A stretch of 64,000 nucleotides of DNA from Heloderma charlesbogerti (lineage: Eukaryota > Chordata > Lepidosauria > Squamata > Helodermatidae), in assembly GCA_026122225.1 (NCBI GenBank), contig JANEZZ010002205.1:806001-870000 (forward strand). The letters are read 5' to 3'. The translations under genes and the position numbers were made by a program. This document shows, in pieces, positions 54,717 to 64,000 of this stretch. The notes under the pieces are model-generated. The model worked only from the letters and a program-made list of their open reading frames with translations. It was not told where the DNA came from and did no database searches. Every line of letters starts with the position of its first letter. The first letter of the stretch is position 1.

Positions 54717-55382
54717 TAGAGAATGCTCAAAATGCTCAAAATTCTCCAGCCAATTTGTGGGTAGAGAAATTAGGGGACAATTTCTCCTAGGGGAAGGGAA
54801 ATTCTCCTACTTCTCACAGAGGGGGCTCACTATTGGCAGGGGTCGTAGCACAGGTCCTTTCTTTTTCCCTCAGCATTTTTGGTTCCTTGCACTGCTTCTG
54901 TAGGTGGCAACAGCATCCGCTGTGTTGAGGCTTCCACTTTTCTGAGGCAGAATTTTGAATTTCTTTTTCTTCTTACTTAATCCCTGCGAGGTGGCCGAGG
55001 GTGCTGTGTGTTTTCTCTCTCTGTCACACATCTTCCCATGGCTCTGCATCCTCCCAGGCCACCTGCACTTCCTGACCTGAAAAAGCCCCATGGGAGGAAT
55101 GGCCTCATGACATCTTCCTCATGATGGCTTTAACTGAAATGGGGGAAGCCAGGGAGGCTGCAGGCTGCCACAGAGATTATTGTACAATGACAGACAGGAC
55201 AGTCATGAGCACTCCTCAGCCACCTCATGAGTAAGGTAAGCCCAAGAATCCCAAACCCAATCCAGGAGAATGTATCCAAAATTTCTTCTCCTTTGAATTT
55301 CTTTTCGAAAGCCATTTCTTTTCTATCAAATGGCATGAGAAGGGTGAAAAAAAGTGTGGGAGAAATTTTCGGCACAGCCCTA
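54717..55382 (+). mobile_element. hAT-like non-autonomous element, family 2
   Basis: Ends are TAGAGAATG and CACAGCCCTA. The 8-bp duplication CTATAGAT/CTGTAGAT (54709-54716 and 55383-55390) has one mismatch. The interior matches 9979-10665 in opposite orientation. Confidence 0.87.
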
Positions 55383-55421
55383 CTGTAGATATCAGCAGTT
55401 CTTATCTTTCATTCATTTTAT

Positions 55422-55505
55422 TTTTTGTTGTTCACTGCTCTGGAATCTTTTTAGATGTGGAGTGGTATACAAATGTTCTAAATAATAAATATATAAATAA
55501 TAAAG
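55422..55505 (+). mobile_element. LINE 3' terminus scrap
   Basis: TTGTTCACTGCTCTGGAATC, GTGGTATACAAATGTTC and an AATAAATATATAAATAATAA tail. Confidence 0.45.
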
Positions 55506-55706
55506 TGGCGGGACTTGTGCAGACAACCACTGTTCGAAATGGAAGATCGCTGCCTACCGCCAATGGGAAATGCTTTCTAATGGCTGGTGCTGCAACACGA
55601 AATGCTCTAGAAGCCCTGAGGTGAATGTCGGGCGAACCCCTGAGATGAACGTCAGCAATTCAGGGTCCAAACTGAATCTCTTTGCCAAATCCAGAACAGT
55701 TTTAAT

Positions 55707-57054
55707 TAGAGCTGTCTGCAAATGACCTCTCAAGGTTCTCCACCCTCTTTGTGGGCAGAGAAACAGGCGGGACAATTATATCGAATTTCTGCAGAGGGAG
55801 GAGAAATTCTCAAAAGTTCCTCACCGGTAGGTCTCAGCATGGGTAGGGGCTGCAGCACAGCTTCTTCCTTTCTTCGTACATGTTTGGGGTTTGTTTGTAT
55901 TTGGCATTGCCACTGCAAGTGGCAACAGCTTCAACTGTGTTGGCCGACACACCCACCATTTCCATCCGCCATATTGTGGGTGTGATGGGGGCAGTGTTGT
56001 GTCCAGCTCCAGGAAAGGGGTGGAATTAATGCTCTGCCAAAATCTGTCCTCCAATTTCCTGAAGATAGCCTTCCCCCATGAAAGAGGCTTCCATTCTTCC
56101 ACCTCCTTCTCAGGGTGTTTCATCATTTATTTCATCCTGGTTTTGAGCTTGCCTAATCAGTGTGAGGCGGCACTGTGTAGTGTGGGTGTTCTCCTTCTCT
56201 TACACATTTCTCCATTGCTCTGCAGCCTCCCAGGCTGCCTGTGCTTCCTGACCTGAAAAAGCCCTATGGGAGGGATTACCTCATGATGTCCTCCCCTGGG
56301 TTTTAATTGAAGTGCAAGAAACTGAGGAAGCTACAGGCTGCCAGAGTGTACAATAGAATCATAGAATCGTAGAATCATAGAATTGTAGAATCATAGAATC
56401 ATAGAATCATAGAATCATAGAATCATAGAATAGTAGGGTTGGAAGGGGCCTACAAGGCCATCGAGTCCAACCCCCTGCTCAATGCAGGAATCCAAGTCAG
56501 AGCATCCCTGACAAATGGCTGTCCAGCCTCGTCTTGAAGGCCTCCAGTGTGGGAGAGCCCCCTACCTCCCCAGGTAATTGGTTCCATTGTCATATTGCTC
56601 TTACAGTCAGGAAGTTTTTCCGGATGTTCAGCTGGAATCTGGCTTCCTGTAACTTGAGCCCATTATTCCGTGTCCTGCACTCTGGGATGATCAAGAAGAG
56701 ATCCTGGCCTTCTTCTCTGTGACAACCGTTCAAGTACTTGAAGAGCACTATCATATCTCCCCTCAGTCTTCTCTTCTCAAGGCTAAACATGCCCAGTTCT
56801 TTCAGTCTCTCTTCATAGGGCTTTGTTTAAAAAACAAGACACTCTCACAAACCAATAAAAAACAATAAAAAACAAGACACTCTCACAAACCCCTTGGCCA
56901 CCTCCCAAGTAAGCTAAGCACAAGAAAACCCAACCCATGAGAATTTCTCCAAAAGTTTCTTCACCATTGAATTTCTTTTCGAAAACAATTTATTTTCTAT
57001 CAAATTGAACGAGAATGGTAAAAAAATATGGGAGAAATTTTCAGCACAGCACTA
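55707..57054 (+). mobile_element. hAT-like family-2 element, split by CR1
   Basis: Ends are TAGAGCTG and CAGCACTA. The 8-bp duplication GTTTTAAT/GTTTTAAC (55699-55706 and 57055-57062) has one mismatch. The interior matches 54717-55382, interrupted by the CR1 copy 56353-56827. Confidence 0.85.
56353..56827 (-). mobile_element. CR1 LINE 3' end with expanded terminal repeat
   Basis: CR1 3' UTR and RT end inverted ([16 protein letters not shown] on the minus strand). At its 3' terminus the usual two ATAGAATC-type units have expanded to about eight (56353-56420). Confidence 0.9.
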
Positions 57055-57062
57055 GTTTTAAC

Positions 57063-57472
57063 TAGGGATGTTGGAGGAATCCATGGGGGCGGGGGGTAGA
57101 GCTTGGCAAGTTTTCGCCAGCTCAGTCCCCAGATTCCATCTCGCTCATCTGCGAGATGGCCTGACTTGTTGCGTGATAAGTTGGGCCAGTTCACAGTTTT
57201 TCATTTAAAAAAAAATAAATGTGTAAATTGCAATTTGCAGAAAATATTGGCTCTAAACAGCACAATGGTGTAATTTGCACTATTTAGGTCACAATTTTGC
57301 ACGAATTGTGATTTTCTTAAATATTTACAGTTGTGGGTTTGTGCAATTTGTGACTCACAAATAAATATATGTTTTTAAAAAGTTGGCGAATTTCTCGAGT
57401 GCAAGCTGATCCGGGTCTGTCGTGGGCATCTGTCAGACCCAAAATGGCTGGATTTCCCCGTGACAGAAAACC
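57063..57472. mobile_element. Possible hAT-like MITE at the same target site
   Basis: It begins TAGGGATGTTGGAGGAATCC immediately after GTTTTAAC, the right duplication of the preceding element. The octamer GTTTTAAT recurs at about 57473-57480, which could be its own right duplication. The right end (ACCATG) does not match the expected CATCCCTA, so the border is uncertain. Confidence 0.4.
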
Positions 57473-57537
57473 ATGGTTTTAATAAACCAAATTAATTTTA
57501 TGAACATTTAGAACTTTCAAGGCTTATAATTCTTATT

Positions 57538-59010
57538 ATTCATTACATTTCTATACCACCCAATAGCTGAAGCTTTCTGGGCAGTTTACAAAGATTAAAA
57601 ACATCAAAGTACAATATACAGAGCTTTAAAATAATTTACATAAAAACACATGAACAGACAATATACACAAAAGAAGCATATATCTAAAACAACTTCAAAC
57701 AATCTCAGAAGCAAACAATCATAACCATAAGACATTCCAGGATCGATTAAAACTTATCATATGCTGCCAAATCCCTGGGAGAAGAGAAAGGTCTTAACCT
57801 GGTGCCAAAAGGATAATAATGTTGGCTCCAGGTGGGCCTTGTTGGGAAGATCATTGCATAATTTGGTGGCCACCACCGAGAAGGCCCTCTCCCTTCTTGT
57901 TGTCTTCTGAGCTTCCCTCAGTGTAGGCAGCTGGAGGAGGGCCTTAGATGTCAAGCGTAGTATATAGGTAGGTTCATGATAGGAGAGATGCTCTGTCAGG
58001 TAGTGTGGTCCCAAGCCATGTAAGGTTTTACAGGTTAAAACCAGCACCTTGAATTGGGCTCAGAAACATACAGGCAGCCAGTGAAAGCTGTCCAGAGTTG
58101 GTCTTATATGTTCAGACCTTCTGGTCCCCATTATCAGAGAGCTTCAGCTATTGGGCGGTATAGAAATTAATTAATTAATTAATTAATTCAATCTGGCTGC
58201 TGCATTTTGCACAAGCTGCAGCTTCTGAACAGTCTTCAGAGGCAGCCCCACATAGAGCGCATTGCAGTAATCTAACTTGGAGATTACCAGAGCACAGACA
58301 ACTGAAGTCAGGTTATCCCTGTCCAGATAGGGGTGTAGCTGCCTAGCTGGGCCACCAGCCAAAGTTAGTAGAAGGCAATCTGTGCCACTGAGGCCACCTG
58401 AGCCTCAAGTGACAAAGATGGCTCCAGGAGGACCCCCAAGCTACGGACCTGCTTCTTCACGGGGAGTAAACCCCATCAAGAACAGGTTGAGCACCCTCCA
58501 TCCAGTCAGAAGAACCACCAACCAACAGCATCTCAGTCTCGTCTGGATTGAGTGTCAGTTTATTAGCCATCATCCAGTCCATTGGTGCAGCCAGGCACCA
58601 ATTTAGCACATCCACAGCCGCTCATGAAGATGATGAAAAGGAGAAATAGAGCTGCATGTCATCAGCATACTGATGGCAATGCACCCCAAAACTCCGGATG
58701 ACCACACTCAACAGTCTCATGCAGATGTTAAATAGAATGGGGGACAGAACTGACCCCTGCAGAACCCCCTACTGGAGAATCCATGGGGCCGAGCAACATT
58801 CCCCAAGCACCACCTTCTGGAGCTGACCCTCCAAGTAGGAGTGAAACCACTGTGATGCAGTGCCTCCCACTCCCAGCTCAGACAATCATCCCAGAAGGAT
58901 ACCATGGTCAATGGTACTGAAACCCGCTGAGAGATCAAGAAGAATCAACCAGGTCACACACCCTCTGTCTTTCTCCTGACATAGGTCTCGGGAGACAGGT
59001 GATACCTGGA
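57538..59010 (-). pseudogene. L2 LINE, decayed RT and 3' UTR
   Basis: Read leftwards: LILLDLSAGFSTIDHGIL (about 58960-58890), an RT catalytic HQYADD near 58670, ANKLTLNPDETEMLLVG (about 58575-58520) and the C-terminal TCKTLHGLGPHYLTEHL with RAFSVVATKLCNDLP (58040-57860). The 3' terminus at 57538 is the same end seen at 13195 and 24129. Many frameshifts and stops are present. A plus-strand L2 3' end is nested at 58137-58187. Confidence 0.8.
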
Positions 59011-59050
59011 GAGGCAGAATACAGAAGCAAAATGTTAACTTTCCAGAATC

Positions 59051-59053
<3 letters not shown>

Positions 59054-59108
<55 letters not shown>
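59054..59108. repeat. (GA)n microsatellite
   Basis: An uninterrupted AG run of about 55 bp. Confidence 0.97.
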
Positions 59109-59111
<3 letters not shown>

Positions 59112-59611
59112 TGGTACAAATTTGGGCAGTACGATTCAAATTCAAATGCATATGCAGCTTGCATGATTTCAATCCGAAATTCGAAATAACTTCTAAACCT
59201 CAAGATTCAAAATGAAATGTTTAGTGTAAATTTTAGACCTGAGGACTCATTTTGGACTGGACCTATTGGCCCTTGTAGAACTATTTGCATGTGAGAGAGA
59301 GTGAGCGTGTATGTGTTTACTTATCAGTGCCTTGTGACAGCAGACTACTGCTGTTGCGTGCCTGGCTGACTCTTCTCCCAGGTTACACTTTCAGGTTGGG
59401 AGACAACTTTTCTTGCCTTTTTTGGGGTGGGGTGGGGGTGAGGCCTTTTCACTTCCCCCTGATATGACCTTTCTTTCTGGCTATTCTCACCATGCATGTT
59501 CTTGTTCTTGTTCTAAATTCTAATTACTTTACAATTCGCAAATCCACCCTTGTTCTCTGCTTTATACTAGTGTTACTTCAATGTCACTTCAGCACTTCAA
59601 TGGGAGAATTT

Positions 59612-59651
<40 letters not shown>

Positions 59652-60205
59652 TCAAAATGGACCCGTGTAATTTCTGCCAAGAAAGCTTGGTTTCCTTCCT
59701 TGCACGTGGCAGACATAGTACAGCTATGGATTTTTTTTTTAAAATCTCACCCGTGAATCCCCCTTTTTTAACCTCTTCCTATCCTGCCTAGCTCAGGATG
59801 GCGTCTTCAGCCTCTCTGTATATAAAGAGGACTGGCCCTTCTAATATCGGTTTATCTTGCCACATCAAACTGCAAGGGTGTGAAGGGTCTGATCTACAAA
59901 TATTTCTTCCACATTTGAGGAAAGGGACACTGGGGAGATACTGAAGACAAACCTGATTTCAGAACTGGAGAGAAATTGGAGAGAATGCTGATGTTGCAAG
60001 AAAGCTGGCGTGGTGTAAACGGCTTGGTAGGGTCATATCTGCAAGTCAACCTTTCGGTGACTTGCCATAGATCAACAAGGCTTTCTGACTTCCAGTTGGT
60101 TTAACAGTTGCTAAACACAAAACAGTGGCTTGGAAAACAAAGAAAGCTTGGGGGGAAATCAGGAATGGATTTGTGTGTAGAAGGGCCCAGAATTCTAGTC
60201 TGTGG
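59109..60205. other. Unassigned stretch with a (TTTC)n microsatellite
   Basis: The TTTC run lies at about 59609-59654. No gene or named repeat was recognised elsewhere here. Confidence 0.45.
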
Positions 60206-60213
60206 GGGAAAAC

Positions 60214-60673
60214 TAGGGATGGGCAGATTCCCTACCTGTCGATCTGTGGGGGAGGCGATCCGTCCCTCCTCTGGAATCCGTCCAGGCTGGCTCTGCTCCA
60301 CGTCGATCCTGCAGGGCTGGCCGCCAGCTCTGCATTGCTGGTGAAGGTCGATATGGCCAGCAGCCATTGCCGTGCTGTATTGCTGTCTAAGTAAGTCTCC
60401 AGAAGCAAATGGCATAGTGGCTGCAAATGGCACCCACTCCGCCATTTGCATCCGGAGACTTACTTAGCACAGCGATACAGCACAGCTGCTAGCCATATCA
60501 ACATCTGCCAGTGATGTGGAGCAGGTGGCCGGCTCTGCAGGATCGACGCAGAGACAGATCCGACCCAGATGGATTCCGGGGTGAGTGCTCTGTTCTGCCA
60601 TGGGCCCCAATGGGGCCGGATTCTTGGAAACCGGCCTCATTGGGGTCTGTGGCGGAATTCTCCCCCATCCCTA
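60214..60673 (+). mobile_element. hAT-like element, family 1 relative (460 bp)
   Basis: A perfect 8-bp duplication GGGAAAAC (60206-60213 and 60674-60681) flanks ends TAGGGATGG and CCATCCCTA. The left end is module C (GCAGATTCCCTACCTGTC). The core is one large palindrome around AAATGGCA/TGCCATTT and CTTACTTAG-type arms, without the TACGTA units of other copies. Confidence 0.9.
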
Positions 60674-61219
60674 GGGAAAACAAATCCTGGACTGAGCATG
60701 TGTACAGAAGGCACGCTGGTCCTTGCTTCTAATATCCACCCACTGGAGCTGTTTTGCACCTGGCACCTGTTTGTGGACGTTAGTATTCTAATAAAAAAAG
60801 AAAACAGAGACTGCAAGGTTGACATCTTCCCATCCATGGGATATGGCTGGGGTGGGGAACGTATTTGGATATGGGGTCCAGATTTCCATGCCCTCCATGG
60901 AGCCCCTCTGGGCAGGATGATGTCAGTTGGTGGAGTCCCATCTGTAAGGTCTCAGGTGGGCCCCTGCCATCACTGGTTCCCTAGCTGAAATGCCAGATGG
61001 AGCTCCTGCAGATGGTGCCTTGGTTGGGGAGCACAGGGAATGCGACAGAGGAGCAAAATGGACTCACTGGTTTCACTCCTCCTTCACTTTCCTCATGTGG
61101 GGAAAGTGACGGAGGTGCAAAGCAACTGAGCCATGGCTTAATTGCTCTCCCAGCCCTTCTCCCTTCTGAGGGATGGGGCTTAGCAGGCTCCTGAATGCCT
61201 ATTGGAGAGGGCAATGTCA

Positions 61220-61340
61220 CATTTTATTTTATTTTTATTTATTTTATTGCATTTATACCCCGCCTTTTTTCCTCTTGCAAGGAACCCAAGGCGGCTTACA
61301 TTATCCTCCTCCTCTCCATTTTATCCTCACAACAACATTC
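61220..61340 (-). mobile_element. Core-SINE 3' half
   Basis: ATTTATACCCCGCC, CTTGCAAGGAACCCAAGGCG and TTATCCTCACAACAAC match the 3' part of the SINE at 35600-35822. Confidence 0.65.
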
Positions 61341-61599
61341 AGAAAGAACTGCTGGGCTGGAGAAAAGTCCCGGGGCTCCTGCAAGTGCAGGAGGGGTGTG
61401 TGTGTGTTTTTAAAAAACCCACCAGAAAGAAGACCCCTCCAGAACTGCCTACACTTAAAAAAGGTATGTGGAAACCCTGTCCCAATCCCCAAGGAGAAAA
61501 TCCCCTGAAATCTCACCCCGCAAGCCTCTTTTGTCAGAGTTTTCTCTCCCTCCCCCAAATGCTGCAAATGGAAGAATCGGAATTTTCGGCACAGCATTA
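61341..61599 (+). mobile_element. hAT-like family-2 fragment
   Basis: The right end TTTTCGGCACAGCATTA matches the family-2 terminus. The left part is missing or replaced by the SINE. Confidence 0.5.
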
Positions 61600-61872
61600 G
61601 TTCCACATCCCTCCGCTAAGGCGTTAGACTAAGACCAAAGAACCAGCTTAGCTTTGAAGATCCCTAAGAGACTTTTGGCCTGTCTTTCAGCCTGCCCTAA
61701 TCCACAGGATTGTTGTGAGGATAATATTGGTCATTGGGCAAGGAGAAACACATATCTGAACCTCTTGGTGGATATAAATATTATATTTGTCTGGAAAAGA
61801 TGAGCAGTTTTGTATCACTCCTACCCTAAAAAGCATTCTTCCCTGAAAAACAAGTGCTGACTGGTTCGCTAA

Positions 61873-61933
61873 TCGTAGAGTTGGAAATCACATTAGAGGG
61901 CATCTAGTCCAACACCCTGCTCAATGCAGGGAT
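61873..61933 (-). mobile_element. CR1 3' terminal scrap
   Basis: AATCGTAGAGTTGG, CATCTAGTCCAACACCC and TCAATGCAGGGA. It is diverged. Confidence 0.65.
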
Positions 61934-61943
61934 ATAATGGAAC

Positions 61944-62515
61944 TAGGGATGGTGGGGAATTCCACCACGGACTCCAATGAGGCCAGATTCTAAAGAATCC
62001 AGCCCCCCAGAGTCCGTGGCAGAATGGAAGGCTTACCTCCGCCTCCCCTCAGAATCTTCTTTGGCCGGTTCCTCCTGCTCCAGATTTCCGGCAATATGGC
62101 CACCATGCCGTATCGCTAGCTGAAGGGACTGACTGCGGACGCAAATGGCGTCCAGGATGCCATTTGCGGCTGTAAAGGCCGTAGTTAAAGGTAAATGCAG
62201 CTGTAAATTTGCGTCTGTGCTTTTCATTCACGCGATAGGCTACGCAAATATTTGGGTAGCCTATCACGTAAAACAGGGATAAAAACGGCCATGTACGGCT
62301 GCATTTACCTTAAACTAAGGCCTTTACTGCCACAAATGGTGTCCTGGATGCCATTTGCGTCTGCAGTCAGTCCCTTCAGCCAGCGATATGGCATGGCGGC
62401 CGTATCGCTGGAAATTTAGAGCTGGCCTGCGGCTCTGTGGAATCGTGGCAGAGCGGAGCTGGCTGAAGAGGATTCCGGGGGAGGAACGGATCACCTCCTT
62501 GTCGTGGGCAGATTC
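61944..62515 (+). mobile_element. hAT-like family-1 element, right end altered
   Basis: It begins TAGGGATGGTGGGGAATTCC (module A) after AATGGAAC. It has the palindrome GCGATAGGCTACGCAAATAT..TAGCCTATCACG and ends in a module-C-like AACGGATCACCTCC..GGGCAGATTC without the terminal CATCCCTA. The next element starts directly at 62516, so the right terminus seems lost at the junction. Confidence 0.75.
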
Positions 62516-63168
62516 TAGGGATGTCAGAGAATTCCGCCACGGATCTCGGTGAGGCCAAATGCCAGTGCATTTGGCCCTCCGAAATCTGTGGTGGAACGGC
62601 CTGCCCCCCACCCCCCGCCCCCCCCCCCACGGATCCCCCCCGGATGAGACTTAACTGGGGCGGATATTCCAGGCTGTGGCGGCTGCGGTGGCTGGTCTTC
62701 TGACCGGCTGCCACCGCCATTTGTCTTGTAAAAAAAAAACAACCCCCCCCCCGACGTGATAGGCTACGTAAAGATTTACATAGCCTATCATGGCTAGGTT
62801 TAAAAAAAAAGAAAAAAAAGACGTGATAGGCTACGTAAATCTTTACGTAGCCTATCATGGTTGGTTGGGTTAAAAAAAAACAAAAAAACCTCGTACGCCA
62901 ATGGTGGCGGCTATGGCCGCCGCCATTTGCGTTCCTTCTTTTTACCGTCTTAAGCTACATAAATATTTACGTAGATTATGACAGCGAAAATAAAGGGGAA
63001 CACAAATAGCATAGCGGGCGCAATTTGCGTCCCCTTTTGATTCGCCATTTTACCCTACGTAAAGATTTACGTAGGCTAAAACGGTGAATCAAAAAGGGAC
63101 ACAAATAAGGGGCAGGGGCTGGGCGGGAGTCTGGAGAACCCAGACAGGGATGAGTTTGCACATCCCTA
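62516..63168 (+). mobile_element. hAT-like palindrome-module element, 653 bp
   Basis: Ends are TAGGGATGTCAGAGAATTCC (module A) and GCACATCCCTA. The core holds TACGTAAAGATTTACATA, TACGTAAATCTTTACGTA and TACGTAAAGATTTACGTA palindromes. A clean 8-bp duplication was not found, probably because the left flank is another element. Confidence 0.8.
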
Positions 63169-63455
63169 ATTCAGGGACCCTGAGCATTACAAGAATTGAG
63201 AATTTCCCATCTGTTTGACAGAGAGTAGGAAATCTCATTGCAAACAGGGCTGCACATCCAGGCTTGATCAAACCTGCTGAATTAAGCACTGTCATCTCCA
63301 TTAAATGATTATGTGTAGGTGATGCAACAAAAGCTGGGTGTGCACAGCACTGATTGCCAGGTTTAACAGGTATGAAACCTCCTGTTTGCATATGCTCCTT
63401 GGAAGAGGGTCGGTATCATGCCGTCGGTATGATATAAAGTGCATAGTCTCCCCAC

Positions 63456-64000
63456 TAGGGATGGCGCGGGTGCATCAGAAATAAATAATATTTTTGAGAA
63501 ATAAAATGGTGATCACAAAAATGCAAAAATGACATATTTGTGTGTGCATGAACATATTTGCAAAAAATATGCATTTTCACACATACAGAAAGAAGGCTGT
63601 GCAGGGACCCCCTGATCCGATGCGGAAGCTGTTTTGTGGCTTCCGAGGCAGGCCCAATCCAGCTTCGGAAGATCTGGGGGGCCCCTGACCTGCCTCGGTC
63701 CCGAACCTGAAGCCCCCCAGCTCCTTACCTGGGCTTCCTCCTCCTCTGCTGCCGCCTTTTCCGTTGCACTGCCTTCACCGCCATTGCCTTTGCCGCCACC
63801 CACTGCTGCTGCCTTCGCTGCCATCTTTGCCGCCTCCACCGCCTCCTGGATGCATGGCAACTCTTCTTCCAGGGAGTTGCCATTTTTAAAATGGCGACTG
63901 CCTGCAAGAAGGAGTCACTCCCTGCAAGAAGTATCACTAAGTCCAGGCCTCAGGAGGTGGCGGGGCGGTGGGATGGGGTAGCGAGGAGAAGGCAGCTCAG
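63456..64000 (+). mobile_element. TAGGGATGG repeat running off the window
   Basis: It starts TAGGGATGGCGCGGGTGC and shares GAGAAATAAAATGG with 50892-51165. It contains a hairpin GGCAACTC..GAGTTGCC at about 63857-63884 and GCC-rich trinucleotide stretches. The right end lies beyond the window. Confidence 0.5.

Noticed and set aside
51305..64000. A second AADACL gene copy downstream
   Set aside because: No HGG, GxSxG or other AADAC-family exon was found in this interval.

Overview
The window is nuclear DNA from a vertebrate, almost certainly a squamate reptile (lizard or snake). A Sauria-type SINE (tRNA head, BovB-like tail) sits beside several RTE-BovB LINEs, together with reptile-type CR1 and L2 LINEs and many non-autonomous hAT elements. 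The genes have spliced vertebrate structure with GT-AG introns. I cannot name the species.

Only two host genes are supported. On the minus strand, 6169-6363 is coding exon 1 of DHRS3 (retSDR1), a short-chain dehydrogenase/reductase of retinoid metabolism. It lies in a CpG-rich promoter region (about 6.1-7.9 kb), and the rest of the gene must lie to the left of the window. On the plus strand, four exons (28620-28796, 35048-35264, 41469-41532, 50093-50867) join in phase into a complete 410-residue serine hydrolase of the arylacetamide deacetylase family, closest to AADACL4/AADACL3. DHRS3(-) followed by AADACL4/3(+) is the order I recall from human 1p36, which supports both calls.

Between and inside the genes nearly everything recognisable is mobile or simple-sequence DNA. 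From 1 to 6 kb there is a SINE nested in CR1, a BovB fragment nested in a core-SINE, and small foldback elements. From 8.0 to 9.3 kb there is a 1.3 kb minisatellite just upstream of DHRS3. From 10 to 28 kb there are hAT elements, CR1 and two RTE copies. AADACL intron 1 holds a BovB LINE and a solo LTR. Intron 2 holds a nearly intact Tc1 element inside a tetranucleotide microsatellite, plus a hAT element. Intron 3 holds BovB, CR1, nested hAT/LTR insertions and another hAT. From 51 to 64 kb there is a 1.1 kb polypyrimidine tract, a second hAT family, an old L2 LINE and more hAT copies.

The most distinctive signal is a family of GC-rich non-autonomous elements made of chained short palindromes. 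Most full copies have 8-bp target duplications and TAGGGATG/CATCCCTA ends. Their sub-terminal modules are shuffled between copies, so the family behaves like a set of interchangeable ends and palindromic cores. No prokaryotic features, CRISPR arrays or complete viral genes were seen.
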